DNA of 64,000 bases from Arcanobacterium sp. (GTDB lineage Bacteria > Actinomycetota > Actinomycetes > Actinomycetales > Actinomycetaceae): positions 124,001 to 188,000 of the forward strand of contig JALFSN010000003.1 in NCBI GenBank assembly GCA_022778805.1, given 5' to 3'. Each line of letters begins with the position of its first letter. Within the stretch, counting starts at the first letter, position 1. Below are positions 54,939 to 64,000 of this stretch, one piece after another. A program made the translations under genes and the position numbers. The notes under the pieces are model-generated. The model was not told where the DNA came from and did no database searches. It saw only the letters and a list, made by a program, of their open reading frames with translations.

Positions 54939-57347
54939 TCACTCTTCGTCATCGTGCGATTCGCTGTGTTCTACAGCTGCCTCATCAGCGCTGGCCGGCA
55001 CATCCTCTGCAGCTGGCTCGTGCGAGCGCGTGCGACGACGCTCGCGTGGGCGGCGCTCACGGCGAGCCTCATCATTGCGGACGTGCCCGCGGCGATCGCC
55101 TCGGCCATCGCGTTCACGGCGATGCTCACTCTCTTCAGCTTGCGCAGCTTTCTCTGCTTCGAGCTGTTCATCAGTGAGCACTGCGTGCAAAGAGAGTTTG
55201 CCGCGATCGTCGATCTCAGCGAGCTCTACCTCCACCTTGTCTCCTACGTTCATGACGTCCTCGACGGAGTTGATGCGCTTGCCACCCACGAGTCGGCGAA
55301 TCTGGGAGATGTGCAGCAGACCATCACGCCCCGGAGCCAGCGAAATAAACGCACCGAAAGTAGTCGTCTTGACGACCGTGCCCACGAAATGTTCGCCAAC
55401 TTCCGGCATCTGCGGATTGGCGATCTGATTGATCGTGGTTCGAGCTGCTTCAGCAGCTGTACCATTGGTAGCGCCGATGTAGACGGTGCCGTCTTCCTCA
55501 ATGGTGATGTCCGCTCCAGTATCTTCCTGGATCTGATTAATCATCTTGCCTTTCGGCCCAATCACCTCACCGATTTTGTCCACGGGGATCTTCACCGAGA
55601 TGACGCGCGGAGCGGTCTGAGCCATTTCTTCCACCTCGGGCACCGCCTGCTCGATGAGATCCAAGATAGCCATGCGGGCATCGTGTGCCTGCTGCAAAGC
55701 GGCGGCCAGCACTTCAGCGGGGATGCCGTCGAGCTTGGTATCGAGCTGCAGCGCCGTCACGAAATCACGAGTGCCAGCCACTTTGAAATCCATGTCTCCA
55801 AGAGCATCTTCAGCTCCGAGAATATCGGTGAGCGCCACGTAGCGCTGCTCGCCGTCAATCTCACCAGAAATGAGCCCCATCGCGATGCCAGCCACAGGAG
55901 CTTTCAGCGGCACGCCAGCGTTGAGCAGCGAAATCGTGCTAGCACACACTGACCCCATCGAACTGGAGCCGTTGGAGCCGAGAGTCTCGCTCACTTGCCG
56001 AATGGCATACGGGAACTCATCCCGCCCTGGAAGTACTGGCACCAGCGCACGCTCGGCGAGCATGCCATGGCCAATCTCGCGGCGTTTCGGAGAACCGACA
56101 CGGCCAGTCTCACCTGTAGAGAACGGCGGGAAATTGTAGTGATGCATATAGCGCTTCGAGGTGATCGGCGAAAGGTTGTCGATCTGCTGTTCCATCTTGA
56201 GCATATTGAGCGTCGTGACGCCGAGGATCTGAGTCTCGCCACGCTGGAAGAGACCGCTGCCATGCACCCGAGGAAGCACCCCAGCTTGAGCCGTGATGGT
56301 GCGAATCTCCACAGGAGTGCGCCCGTCCATACGCTCGCCCTCCGTGAGCACTCGACGGCGCATCGCATTCTTCCAGTGCTGATTGACGGCGAGCGCCAGC
56401 GCCTGCTCCCGCTCTGGGAAACGATCGGAAAGCTGCGAGATGATCTCATCTGTCGCATTGTTCAAAGCCACATCGCGCTCATGCTTATCACGAATGCCGA
56501 AAATCGGATCGAAATGAGTGCCCACGAGCTCGCCAACAGCCTCAAATTCTTCATCTTCATAGCTGGGGTAGATCGGCAGATCCAGTGGTTCTTTGCCAGC
56601 CTGCTTCACCAGTTCCAGCTGAGCTTCGCACAGGGCGCGAATAAAGGGCTTAGCAGCCTCAAGACCGCCAGCTACCACATCTTCCGTGGGCTTCGTGCCG
56701 CCTTTCGCCACGTTCTCGATGAGGTTTTCGCCGCCTTCTGCTTCCACCATCATGATGGCCACATCGTCGCCCACAATACGGCCAGCCACGACAATCACGA
56801 ATGTGGCACGAGGAAGCTCCGAATAGCGCGGGAATGCCACCCACTGGCCATCAATCAACGCCAAGCGAGTGCCGCCCACCGGCCCGTGGAACGGCAGACC
56901 GGAAATCTGGGTCGAGGCAGAGGCGGCGTTGATGGCGAGTACGTCATACGCATCATCTGGATTGACGGCCATCACCGTCTCAATCACCTGCACCTCATTG
57001 CGCAGTCCCTTTTGGAAAGCGGGACGCAGCGGACGGTCGATCACGCGCGCGGCGAGAATAGCATCGGTGCCGGCGCGGCCTTCACGGCGGAAGAACGAAC
57101 CCGGAATCTGGCCTGCCGCATACGCCCGCTCTTCCACGTCCACCGTGAGCGGGAAGAAGTCAAAGTGTTCCCTTGGCTGCGACGATACCGCCGTCGTCGA
57201 GAGCACAGTGGTGTCGTCGTCGAGATATGCCATGACGGCGCCAGCTGCCTGCTGTGCGAGCAAACCGGTCTCAAAACGCACCGTGCGGGTACCAAAAACG
57301 CCGTTGTCAATAACGGCTTGTGCAAATTTAATATCTGGACCTTCCAC
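54939..57347 (-). CDS. pnp: Polyribonucleotide nucleotidyltransferase (PNPase)
   Basis: A phosphorolytic 3'-exoribonuclease. Two RNase PH domains ([28 protein letters not shown] in the first; [18 protein letters not shown] and [10 protein letters not shown] in the second) are followed by a KH domain ([20 protein letters not shown]) and an S1 domain ([27 protein letters not shown]). The last 70 residues are Arg/Glu-rich and probably disordered. The length of 802 is slightly above average. A GTG start has AAGGAGG 5 nt upstream. The leader is 543 nt and contains a hairpin and an AT-rich repeat. Confidence 0.97.
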   Translation of the reverse strand: MEGPDIKFAQAVIDNGVFGTRTVRFETGLLAQQAAGAVMAYLDDDTTVLSTTAVSSQPREHFDFFPLTVDVEERAYAAGQIPGSFFRREGRAGTDAILAARVIDRPLRPAFQKGLRNEVQVIETVMAVNPDDAYDVLAINAASASTQISGLPFHGPVGGTRLALIDGQWVAFPRYSELPRATFVIVVAGRIVGDDVAIMMVEAEGGENLIENVAKGGTKPTEDVVAGGLEAAKPFIRALCEAQLELVKQAGKEPLDLPIYPSYEDEEFEAVGELVGTHFDPIFGIRDKHERDVALNNATDEIISQLSDRFPEREQALALAVNQHWKNAMRRRVLTEGERMDGRTPVEIRTITAQAGVLPRVHGSGLFQRGETQILGVTTLNMLKMEQQIDNLSPITSKRYMHHYNFPPFSTGETGRVGSPKRREIGHGMLAERALVPVLPGRDEFPYAIRQVSETLGSNGSSSMGSVCASTISLLNAGVPLKAPVAGIAMGLISGEIDGEQRYVALTDILGAEDALGDMDFKVAGTRDFVTALQLDTKLDGIPAEVLAAALQQAHDARMAILDLIEQAVPEVEEMAQTAPRVISVKIPVDKIGEVIGPKGKMINQIQEDTGADITIEEDGTVYIGATNGTAAEAARTTINQIANPQMPEVGEHFVGTVVKTTTFGAFISLAPGRDGLLHISQIRRLVGGKRINSVEDVMNVGDKVEVELAEIDDRGKLSLHAVLTDEQLEAEKAAQAEESEHRRERDGRGDRRGHVRNDEARRERRPRERRRTRSHEPAAEDVPASADEAAVEHSESHDDEE

Positions 57348-57669
57348 AAGGCCTCCTTACTATCGAGTGGCGCACGATCCGCGCGCGCCTGCCTCGCCCT
57401 GATACGGCCGTCGATAATCATGCTCGGAGTGCATATTATGCCGTGCGCACCCTCATCAGCTGGACTCATCCGCGCTGGCACTATGGCTACTCATGGGCTA
57501 GCTGGCATCTGTTCTATCAGATACCAGCGGCTCGCCGCGCTGAACTCTGCGCTCACCGCCCTACTGCGCTCATGCGCTGCCAGAACTGACGGCGCGCTGC
57601 CAGCAGCATACTCCGCTCACCATTACCGAAAGCCGAACCTCGTGGGCTAGGCATGTTGGGTATTTATTT

Positions 57670-57700
57670 GTTTATGTTACCTGTTGTTTATGCTACCTGT
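57670..57700. repeat. 15-bp direct repeat in the pnp promoter region
   Basis: GTTTATGTTACCTGT and GTTTATGCTACCTGT differ at one base and are 16 nt apart, start to start. They lie in the lowest-GC segment of the neighbourhood. Confidence 0.5.
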
Positions 57701-57852
57701 ACACAGTACTTACCTATATACAGTATCTGCCGCGCCTGGAGCTGCGGACCTGCATGAGTACGTGTCTGCTACGCCGCGCAGCGCTTAACGTTTGAACAAC
57801 GCCGCGATATGCGCAGCGACACGCCCTTGCACAGCAAGCCCCAGCACAGTAA

Positions 57853-57879
57853 TCGGCTTGGGCGATATACCCAAGCCGA
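57853..57879 (-). terminator. Probable rpsO terminator hairpin
   Basis: TCGGCTTGGG (57853-57862) pairs perfectly with CCCAAGCCGA (57870-57879) around a 7-nt loop, 11 nt after the rpsO stop. On the minus strand only two T residues follow directly, so it is a strong stem with a weak tail. Confidence 0.6.
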
Positions 57880-57890
57880 CGAGTTCAGCA

Positions 57891-58160
57891 CTATCGGCGC
57901 AAGCCGAGGCGCTGGATCAACGAGCGGTAGCGTTCGATGTCTTCTTTCGCCAGGTAGGTGAGAAGACGACGGCGCTTACCAATGAGCAGCATCAACCCGC
58001 GGCGGGAATGATGATCGTGCACATGCGTATGGAAATGCTCGGTGAGATCTTTGATACGAGCCGAGAGCAGCGCCACCTGAACTTCTGGAGAACCGGTGTC
58101 CCCCTCGTGAGTGGCATATTCAGCGATAATGCTATCTTTGCGCTCTTTCGTGAGAGCCAT
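57891..58160 (-). CDS. rpsO: Small-subunit ribosomal protein uS15
   Basis: An 89-residue primary 16S-binding protein of the 30S platform. The sequence [36 protein letters not shown], then HSRRGLLML-type RNA-binding motif ([21 protein letters not shown]), is the S15 signature. The ATG at 58160 has AAGGAG 6 nt upstream. The gene is monocistronic and followed by a hairpin terminator. It lies upstream of pnp, the usual order in bacteria. Confidence 0.97.
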   Translation of the reverse strand: MALTKERKDSIIAEYATHEGDTGSPEVQVALLSARIKDLTEHFHTHVHDHHSRRGLMLLIGKRRRLLTYLAKEDIERYRSLIQRLGLRR

Positions 58161-58462
58161 ACAATTCTCCTTTGTTCGTTGCACAGAGCTCGGAGCCTAT
58201 TCATCCGAGCACGCCTGGCCGTGGCCGATCTTACGGCTGAGCTATTCTATCACGTGTTATCTCCACCCCGTGCTCGTGAGAGCGTGACGTGAATAACGAC
58301 GCACCACGCCGTCTCAGCGGCTATCTCGCTGCCATTTCAGCGCTACCACCTCCCTGAGCATCGCCTCTCTGTGCTCGGCATTCACCGCACGCAACGCGAT
58401 GGAAGTAATGAGGACAGAGGACAGATGGGAACAAACAGGAGTGGCAGCTTGGCACGCCGCCG
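58161..58462 (-). other. rpsO leader and promoter region
   Basis: 302 nt without a gene. On the minus strand an extended -10, TGATAGAAT, is at about 58,244-58,252. Between it and the start codon lies a 7-bp hairpin, GCTCGGA (58188-58194) with TCCGAGC (58204-58210). S15 represses its own translation through leader structures in several bacteria, so this hairpin is a candidate. Confidence 0.45.
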
Positions 58463-59455
58463 CTATTGCGCCGTCACCGCTCTTGGATCAATGCGAGAGG
58501 GCACCGGCACGGCAAGCACCTCAGCGACAGCGCGCAAATCATCATCCATCTGCCGCAACAGCTCCTCCACAGAGCGCAACTTCAACATCGGCCGCAGATA
58601 TTCCATGAAGTCAATGGCGATCTCCTGCCCATAGAGGTTGAGATCAGCTCTCCCCAGTACGTGTGCCTCGACAGTTCGCTCCGTGACGTCATCAAACTGC
58701 GGATTGGTTCCCACTGAAATTGCTGATGGCAAATACTCTGCTGCTTGGGTACCTGGCACCCGCACCACGACCCAGCCTGCGTAAACGCCGTCACGCGGTA
58801 TCTCTCCCAGCCCGTCACCAGAGAGATTAGCCGTGGGAAAGCCCAACGCGCGCCCGCGCTGAAAACCGCGCCGCACCTTTCCGCGCACCCTGTGTGGCCG
58901 TCCCAGCACTCGCGCAGCACCAGCGACATCCCCTTTGTCTAGCAGTTCTCGCACCCACGTAGAACTCCAGCGGCGTCCTTCAGGAGAGCGCACATCGGAG
59001 ACGATGTGCACGCTGAACCCGAAGCGCTCCCCCAGCTCTCGTAACTTTTCTTGATCGCCAGTATTGCCAGCTCCAAAACGCACATCCGCCCCCACGACCA
59101 CAGCGCGGGCTTTCAGCTGCTCGACCAGCTGACGTTCGACGAACTCCTCGGCGGTGAGCTGCGCATAGCTGAGATCGTAGCGTTGCACATAGGTAGCCCA
59201 CAGCCCAGCCGCTTCAAGGCGCTGCAGCCGATCATCCACAGAAATCACGAGCGGAGCCGGCACATCTGGATGATGAACCACGCTCGGATGGGGATCAAAC
59301 GTGAGCGCCACCGCTGGCAGTCCCATATCTTTCGCCCGCTGCACGGCGGCATGCAAGATTGCTTTGTGCCCTTTGTGTACACCGTCGAATACGCCGACCG
59401 TCACCACCGCTCCATCATAGGCGGGGATATCACTCGGCTCACGCCAAATCATCAT
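58463..59455 (-). CDS. ribF: Bifunctional riboflavin kinase/FAD synthetase
   Basis: Makes FMN and FAD. The N-terminal FAD synthetase (nucleotidyl transferase) domain has GVFDGVHKGHKAIL at 21-34 and STWVRELL; the C-terminal riboflavin kinase domain contains GKVRRGFQRGRALGFPTANL, DGVYAGW and TVEAHVL. The length of 330 is typical. The start is uncertain: ATG 59455 and 59452 are adjacent and lack a close ribosome site; an upstream GTG at 59482 would add nine residues. It is downstream of truB across a repeat-bearing spacer of about 195 nt. Confidence 0.95.
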   Translation of the reverse strand: MMIWREPSDIPAYDGAVVTVGVFDGVHKGHKAILHAAVQRAKDMGLPAVALTFDPHPSVVHHPDVPAPLVISVDDRLQRLEAAGLWATYVQRYDLSYAQLTAEEFVERQLVEQLKARAVVVGADVRFGAGNTGDQEKLRELGERFGFSVHIVSDVRSPEGRRWSSTWVRELLDKGDVAGAARVLGRPHRVRGKVRRGFQRGRALGFPTANLSGDGLGEIPRDGVYAGWVVVRVPGTQAAEYLPSAISVGTNPQFDDVTERTVEAHVLGRADLNLYGQEIAIDFMEYLRPMLKLRSVEELLRQMDDDLRAVAEVLAVPVPSRIDPRAVTAQ

Positions 59456-59556
59456 ATATCTACTATGGTTGATTCCCTCCACTTACACAAAAGGAGATCT
59501 GGCCGCAAGGACGCTCAACTAATAGTGAAGCCGAGCTAGCAGCGGGAAAAACAGCG

Positions 59557-59666
59557 GGACATACCGCAAACTGCTCAGGTGAGAAATGGACATACCGCTG
59601 AGAAATGGACATACCGCGAACTGCTCAGGCGGGGGATACCGCAAATCATTCAGGCGGGAAATACCG
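59557..59666. repeat. Degenerate direct repeats crossing the truB stop codon
   Basis: The word GGACATACCGC starts copies at 59557, 59588 and 59607; GGATACCGC at 59634 and GGAAATACCG at 59657 are weaker copies. Units A, C and D also share RAAYTGCTCAGGYG-like sequence. The last copies encode the truB C-terminus and stop; the rest are non-coding. Confidence 0.6.
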
Positions 59667-60738
59667 TCGCCGGAGCAGTGAGCTGACCACGTGCCTTTCC
59701 GATCGCCACCAGCTGAGCTGGCGAGCCGTGGGTGAGCAAGGCAACGGGATACCGCTCCTTCTGAACTCCGAGATTGATGAACTGGCCGTGGCGCAGTGCC
59801 GCAGCTTGCTCGGCCGTGACGGCAATCGGCTCCATTATGCGCACCGCTGCCTGAGCTAGCGGAATGATCGGCAAAGGCTCACGCGCACGCACCCGCTCAG
59901 CCATATTCGGAATACTGTGCGCCTCGTCAATACTGAATGCCCCCACGTGCGTGCGCCGCAACGCCGTGAGATGTGCTCCCATGCCAAGCGCCTCTCCCAG
60001 ATCACGGGCGAGGGCGCGCACGTAGGTACCCGCAGAGCACCTGACCTCCACATCTACATCAATCGCCGGAGCCATCGGGCGCCCCAGCTGGTAGATGGCA
60101 GCGGCGCGCGGATCGCTTCGCCGTGCAAAGCGGTAAACCGTGACGGGACGCTCCGGCAAGACGACTTCTTCACCGGCACGCACGCGGGCATAGGCTCGCT
60201 CTCCCGCTATTTTAATGGCGGAAACGCTCGCAGGCCGCTGCATAATCGGTCCCACAAAACGAGCCATAGCAGCATCGAGCTGCTCCACGCTGAAATCAGG
60301 GCGCACCCCGAGCGATTCCACAATGACCTCGCCCTGCGCGTCATCCGTGCGGGTGGCTGCCCCAAAACGGATAGTGGCCTGATAGGTCTTATCGTGGCCG
60401 CTCATATACGTGAGCAGCCGCGTGCCCGCGCCGATGCCGAGCGTCAATAGCCCCGTCGCCATCGGATCGAGGGTGCCAGCATGCCCGACTTTACGAGTGC
60501 CAGCGAGCCGGCGCACCGCCCCCACCACGTCATGCGAGGTGACGTCGGCCGGCTTATCAACGAGCAGCACACCGGATAGAGCCGAAGAATCTGCGCGAGC
60601 CGCATCTGAGCGGGCTGCATCGGCCGAGCCAGCTGCGCAGCCAGTCACGTCAGCTACGCTAGCAGCGTCAGTGCTCCGTGTGGGGCGGGGCAGATCTCCC
60701 CACGGCATCACCCGCAGCAGGTTTTTCTTAACCGTCAT
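59650..60738 (-). CDS. truB: tRNA pseudouridine(55) synthase TruB
   Basis: Makes pseudouridine 55 in the T-loop of tRNAs. The catalytic motif GHAGTLDPMATG carries Asp at residue 91, preceded by LVDKPADVTSHDVV. Further family sequence (RCSAGTYVRALARDLG) follows, and a C-terminal PUA-like part is rich in Gln and Arg. About 55 residues before the core are Ala/Asp-rich. I chose ATG 60738, which overlaps the rbfA end by 11 nt; the frame opens earlier inside rbfA. The length of 362 is normal for actinobacteria. Confidence 0.94.
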   Translation of the reverse strand: MTVKKNLLRVMPWGDLPRPTRSTDAASVADVTGCAAGSADAARSDAARADSSALSGVLLVDKPADVTSHDVVGAVRRLAGTRKVGHAGTLDPMATGLLTLGIGAGTRLLTYMSGHDKTYQATIRFGAATRTDDAQGEVIVESLGVRPDFSVEQLDAAMARFVGPIMQRPASVSAIKIAGERAYARVRAGEEVVLPERPVTVYRFARRSDPRAAAIYQLGRPMAPAIDVDVEVRCSAGTYVRALARDLGEALGMGAHLTALRRTHVGAFSIDEAHSIPNMAERVRAREPLPIIPLAQAAVRIMEPIAVTAEQAAALRHGQFINLGVQKERYPVALLTHGSPAQLVAIGKARGQLTAPATVFPA

Positions 60739-61201
60739 ATCCATCCGTATCAGAAGCATATCCATCTGTATCAGAAGCGTCGGTTTCCCGAGGTTTCTTA
60801 TAGGGATCTGCCTCTCCAGCAAATGCTGCACCTTGAGCCATGCTGCGCACGCGGGCATCATGTGCACGCGCCGCCATCAGTGCATCCTCAATGGAGCGGC
60901 TGTGCTCAGGTATACGGTCGAGCTCAAACTCAATCGTTGGCGTGAGCCGCAGACCCACGCCCTTGCCCACCGCAGAGCGAATCAGCCCCTTGGCCGATTC
61001 CAAAGCGCGAGCCGTCCGAGCGGCGTCCTGCTCAGATCCCAGCACTGTGTAATACACAGTGGCGTGCTGAAGATCTCCGCTCACGCGCACATCAGTGACG
61101 GTGACCATCCCTAAGCGCGGATCCTTGAGCTTCGTGGTAATCATCCGCGCCACAATCTGCTGAATTTGCTCAGCTACGCGAGCCTCACGAGTGTTGGGCA
61201 T
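60728..61201 (-). CDS. rbfA: Ribosome-binding factor A
   Basis: A 30S maturation factor acting on the 5' end of 16S rRNA. The core MPNTREARVAEQIQQIVARMITTKLKDPRLGMVTVTDVRVSGDLQHATVYYTV region and the KH-type LRLTPTIEFELDRIPEHS segment identify it. At 157 residues it has a short acidic tail with YASDTDGY repeats. AAGGAG is 6 nt before the ATG. It lies 15 nt after infB and overlaps truB, forming an infB-rbfA-truB unit. Confidence 0.96.
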   Translation of the reverse strand: MPNTREARVAEQIQQIVARMITTKLKDPRLGMVTVTDVRVSGDLQHATVYYTVLGSEQDAARTARALESAKGLIRSAVGKGVGLRLTPTIEFELDRIPEHSRSIEDALMAARAHDARVRSMAQGAAFAGEADPYKKPRETDASDTDGYASDTDGYDG

Positions 61202-61216
61202 ATCCTCTCCTTCAGC

Positions 61217-64000
61217 TTACTCACGCGGTTTTTCGCGCATCTCCCAGGTCTCAATGACATCGCCCACGCGCACGTCCTTATAGCCGAGCGTAATGCCGCA
61301 TTCGTAGCCCTCTTTCACCTCCGTCACGTCGTCTTTTTCACGCCGCAACGAGACGATTTCCAGATTCTCTTCCACGACGGCGTCATCGCGCTTAAGCCGC
61401 GCCTTGGCACCGCGTTTAATCGATCCGGTGCGCACAATCGAACCGGCAATCACGCCAGCTTTTCCGCTCTTGAAGAGCATCCGCACCTCAGCAGTGCCAA
61501 GCTGTACTTCCTCATAGATCGGCTTGAGCTTGCCTTTGAGCGCATCTTCCACATCGTTGATGGCATCGTAGATGACTGAGTAGAACTTCAACTCCACGCC
61601 CTCACGATCAGCCATATCAGCTACGCGCTCAGCCGGACGCACATTGAAACCAATGATGACGGCGTTATCCACGGTAGCCAGATCCACATCGGACTGCGTG
61701 ATATTGCCAACGCCACGGTGAATCACGTTGAGCTGAACTTCTCCAGCGCCAACCTCGATATCGAACAGCGAGGATTCCAGAGCCTCCACAGCACCTGACG
61801 AGTCGCCTTTGATAATGAGGTTGAGGTTTTCCACCTTGCCCTCTTCAATGGCGGCGTTGAGATCCTCCAGCGAGATGCGCTTGCGACGCTTAGCCAAGGT
61901 GGCTGCCCGCTTAGCAGCTTCTCGCTTCTCGGCAATTTGGCGAGCAGTGCGCTCATCTTCAGCCACAATGAGTTGATCGCCCGCGTCTGGCACCGATTTC
62001 AGGCCGAGTACCTGCACTGGGCGAGCTGGAAGTGCCTCCTGCAGGCGATGCCCACGGTCGTCAACCATAGCGCGCACCGTGCCATAGGCGGTGCCGACGA
62101 CGATCGGGTCGCCCACGTGGAGCGTGCCCTCTTGAACCAGCACCGTAATCAACGAGCCACGACCCTGATCGAGCTTCGCCTCAATAGCCACGCCACGAGC
62201 CGGTTTATCAGGATTAGCCATAGGCGCCACCAAAATATCCGAGGTAGCCAGAACCGTCTCCAGCAGTTCTCCGATGTTGGTGCGCTGCTTGGCCGAAATA
62301 TCAACAAATGGCACATCGCCACCGTACTCTTCAGCTACCAAGCCGTATTCCGTGAGCTGTGCGCGCACCTTTTCAGGGTTGGCACCATCCACATCAATTT
62401 TATTGACGGCGACGACGATCGGCACATCTGCCGCTTTCGCGTGGTTAATCGCCTCCACTGTCTGTGGCATCACGCCGTCATTTGCCGCTACGACGAGCAC
62501 CGCCACGTCGGTGGCATTTGCGCCGCGCGCACGCATGGCAGTGAATGCTTCATGGCCTGGCGTGTCGATAAAGGTGATATGCCGGTCACGATCTTCCACA
62601 TGCACGGTGGTCTGGTAGGCGCCGATGCTCTGGGTGATGCCGCCGGCCTCATCCTCCACCACATCGGTGTGCCGAATGGCGTCCAGCAGCTTCGTCTTGC
62701 CATGATCGACGTGTCCCATGACGGTGACGACGGGCGGACGGCGCTTGAGCTTGTCGGGGTCTTCTTCCTCTTTCTCAGCATCCAGATCAATATCGAAAGA
62801 TTCCAGAATCTCACGATCCTCATCTTCGGCACTCATAATCTTGATGTCGTAGCCAAGCTCAGCCCCCAAGAGCTGGAATGTATCTTCGTCCAAACTCTGG
62901 TTGGCTGTGGCCATCTCCCCCATGCGGAAAAGCACGGTGACCAGTGCCGCCGGATCCGCTTGGATCTTTTCGGCAAAATCCGCGAGTGAGGCACCGGCGC
63001 GCACACGCACCACTGTCGAGCCGTCGCCGCGAGGAATCTGCACGCCAGCGAGCATCGGAGATTGCATCTCTTCAAACTCTTGCCGTTTGGCCCGCTTGCT
63101 CTTATGCCCACGTCCGCCGCCTTGACGACCGAAAGCGCCAGCTGTCGAGCCACCGCGTGCCTTGCCACCGCTGCGAGTAAAACCGCCACGGCTGTTCGGG
63201 CCATTCTGCCCGCCACGGAAGCCTTGGCCGCCGCGATTAGCGCCAGAGCGACCGGCGCGACCACCGGCATTGAAGCCGGTGCCGAAGTGTTCACCCATAG
63301 TGGCTGGAGTGGCAGTATGCCCACCGCGTGAGCCACCAGAGCGCGAGCCACGGCCGCCTTGGCTGCCCTGGTTTCCATTCGGGCCGTGGCCGCCAGAGCG
63401 CCCCATCCCCTGCTGCGAGGAGAATGGTGAATTGCCTGGCCGTGGGCCACGTCCGCGACCGCCAGAACGCCCCATGCCTTGATGGGATGCGAACGGTGAA
63501 TTGCCTGGCCGTGGGCCACCACGCCGCGCTTGCGGACGCGGCGGCGCCGCCTCGCGAGCTGCTTCGGCGCTGCGATGTGCATCGCCAGGAGTGGCCATCG
63601 TGGGATGGCGCATAGGCTTTGTGGGCTTGGCATGGGTGGCCGAGGCGGCGCCCTGTGCTCCTGGCTTCGGGGCGCTCTGTGTCTGCGAGTGGGATTGCCC
63701 GCTCTGGTGGCCTGGCTTAGGCCCGCGATTCATCCCTGGCTTCGGCGCGTGAGATGCTCGCGAGCCAGAAACCGTAGGCGTAGGAGCAGCTGCGGCTCGG
63801 CCAGAGTCGTTACCCGCCTCAGCGGCGCGCTGAGCCGAGGCATGAGAATCGTTAGCCTCAGCAGCGCTCATCTCTCCAGCATTACTCGGCGCTCCTCCGG
63901 CCACGCTTCGCGCGCCATTTGGCTGAGTTCCTCTGGATGCTCCAGACTTCGGGCCAGGCTTCACGCCCGTGCGAGCAGCTGGCACGGCAGCAGGCGAGCC
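61217..64000 (-). CDS. infB: Translation initiation factor IF-2, N-terminus outside the window
   Basis: The frame is open to the window edge, so the first roughly 60-100 residues are missing. The visible part starts with a long disordered Gly/Arg/Ser/Pro-rich stretch of about 300 residues containing tandem near-repeats (RPGNSPF and GMGRSGG words). The IF-2 core follows: GHVDHGKT (G1), DTPGHEAF (G3), NKID (G4), domains II and III, and the C-terminal fMet-tRNA-binding domain ending in [20 protein letters not shown]-2 delivers initiator tRNA to the 30S subunit. rbfA and truB follow immediately. Confidence 0.97.
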   Translation of the reverse strand, partial: GSPAAVPAARTGVKPGPKSGASRGTQPNGARSVAGGAPSNAGEMSAAEANDSHASAQRAAEAGNDSGRAAAAPTPTVSGSRASHAPKPGMNRGPKPGHQSGQSHSQTQSAPKPGAQGAASATHAKPTKPMRHPTMATPGDAHRSAEAAREAAPPRPQARRGGPRPGNSPFASHQGMGRSGGRGRGPRPGNSPFSSQQGMGRSGGHGPNGNQGSQGGRGSRSGGSRGGHTATPATMGEHFGTGFNAGGRAGRSGANRGGQGFRGGQNGPNSRGGFTRSGGKARGGSTAGAFGRQGGGRGHKSKRAKRQEFEEMQSPMLAGVQIPRGDGSTVVRVRAGASLADFAEKIQADPAALVTVLFRMGEMATANQSLDEDTFQLLGAELGYDIKIMSAEDEDREILESFDIDLDAEKEEEDPDKLKRRPPVVTVMGHVDHGKTKLLDAIRHTDVVEDEAGGITQSIGAYQTTVHVEDRDRHITFIDTPGHEAFTAMRARGANATDVAVLVVAANDGVMPQTVEAINHAKAADVPIVVAVNKIDVDGANPEKVRAQLTEYGLVAEEYGGDVPFVDISAKQRTNIGELLETVLATSDILVAPMANPDKPARGVAIEAKLDQGRGSLITVLVQEGTLHVGDPIVVGTAYGTVRAMVDDRGHRLQEALPARPVQVLGLKSVPDAGDQLIVAEDERTARQIAEKREAAKRAATLAKRRKRISLEDLNAAIEEGKVENLNLIIKGDSSGAVEALESSLFDIEVGAGEVQLNVIHRGVGNITQSDVDLATVDNAVIIGFNVRPAERVADMADREGVELKFYSVIYDAINDVEDALKGKLKPIYEEVQLGTAEVRMLFKSGKAGVIAGSIVRTGSIKRGAKARLKRDDAVVEENLEIVSLRREKDDVTEVKEGYECGITLGYKDVRVGDVIETWEMREKPRE

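Larger units (their letters stand above)
57348..57890 (-). other. pnp upstream region with hairpin and AT-rich direct repeats
   Basis: 543 nt without a supported gene. A hairpin is at 57501-57528 (GCTGGCATCTG pairs with CAGATACCAGC except one mismatch). GTTTATGYTACCTGT repeats occur at 57670-57684 and 57686-57700 inside a conspicuously AT-rich patch (about 57,655-57,735) that probably holds the pnp promoter. The rpsO terminator is at 57853-57879. Confidence 0.5.

Noticed and set aside
7830..58794. The 10-mer ACGCCGTCAC occurs at least seven times (for example 7830, 16272, 19745, 31035, 35579, 42313, 58785), all on the plus strand, which looked like a polar chromosome motif.
   Set aside because: Most copies lie in minus-strand genes where it encodes common codon runs such as Arg-Asp-Gly-Val or Val-Thr-Ala. 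The strand bias follows gene orientation, so codon use explains it without a genome-wide count.
1..64000. CRISPR arrays, insertion sequences, prophage or defence genes.
   Set aside because: No regularly spaced long repeats with unique spacers, no transposase or integrase frames and no restriction or toxin-antitoxin families were recognised. Every convincing gene belongs to core or widespread families, apart from the lipoprotein at 36286.

Overview
The window is a piece of a mid-to-high-GC actinobacterial chromosome. The gene content and order (a complete-looking division and cell-wall cluster; lexA, nrdR, dinG, hflX, miaA, miaB, recX, recA, DUF3046, a ClgR-type regulator, pgsA and ftsK in one block; dapB, M16 peptidase, pnp, rpsO, ribF, truB, rbfA and infB in another) match the Actinomycetales. 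The low-GC intergenic patches, the lack of murE in the cluster and the compact layout suggest the Actinomycetaceae, but that is inference; no rRNA or tRNA gene was seen to settle it.

Region by region. Positions 1-13,855 hold the division and cell-wall (dcw) cluster on the minus strand: mraZ, rsmH, ftsL-like, ftsI, murF, mraY, murD, ftsW, murG, murC, ftsQ and the start of ftsZ, tightly coupled by 4-22 nt overlaps. MraZ-type operator repeats lie in front of mraZ and a second group lies about 500 bp further away. Positions 14,483-17,385 hold a DUF3040 membrane protein, DNA polymerase IV and a PAC2-family protein (minus). Positions 17,788-23,895 hold a HelD-type RNA polymerase recycling helicase, serA and an acyl-CoA ligase with an unusual amphipathic tail (plus). 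Positions 24,063-35,438 are the SOS and RNA-modification block: nrdR, an Arg-rich tail-anchored protein at the ChiZ/DivS position, lexA (the only plus-strand gene here), then dinG, hflX, miaA, miaB, recX and recA on the minus strand. LexA boxes sit between the ChiZ-position gene and lexA (three) and in front of recA (one). Positions 35,814-42,520 hold a DUF3046 protein, an unrecognised lipoprotein (plus), a ClgR-like regulator, a CinA-C protein, pgsA and ftsK. Positions 42,858-48,185 hold an aminotransferase, a GlcD-type FAD oxidase and the methionine importer metNIQ. Positions 48,756-54,751 hold RNase J, dapA, a GNAT acetyltransferase (plus), dapB and an M16 peptidase. Positions 54,939-64,000 hold pnp, rpsO, ribF, truB, rbfA and most of infB.

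How it works together: growth and septation (dcw genes, ftsK, pgsA), DNA-damage control (lexA, recA, recX, the ChiZ-position gene, with dinG and dinB nearby), RNA decay and translation maturation (RNase J, PNPase, S15, RbfA, IF-2, TruB, MiaA/B) and lysine or peptidoglycan precursor supply (dapA, dapB). The window is mostly core genome: no prophage, IS element, CRISPR array or defence island was found. The parts worth a second look are regulatory and architectural: several strong hairpins or palindromes just upstream of lexA, metN, rnj, pnp and clgR; a periodic 15-16 bp repeat array in front of helD; a hendecad tail on an acyl-CoA ligase; a LexA with a long inserted linker; a ChiZ-position protein without LysM; and a SerA whose dinucleotide-binding motif has lost its second glycine.
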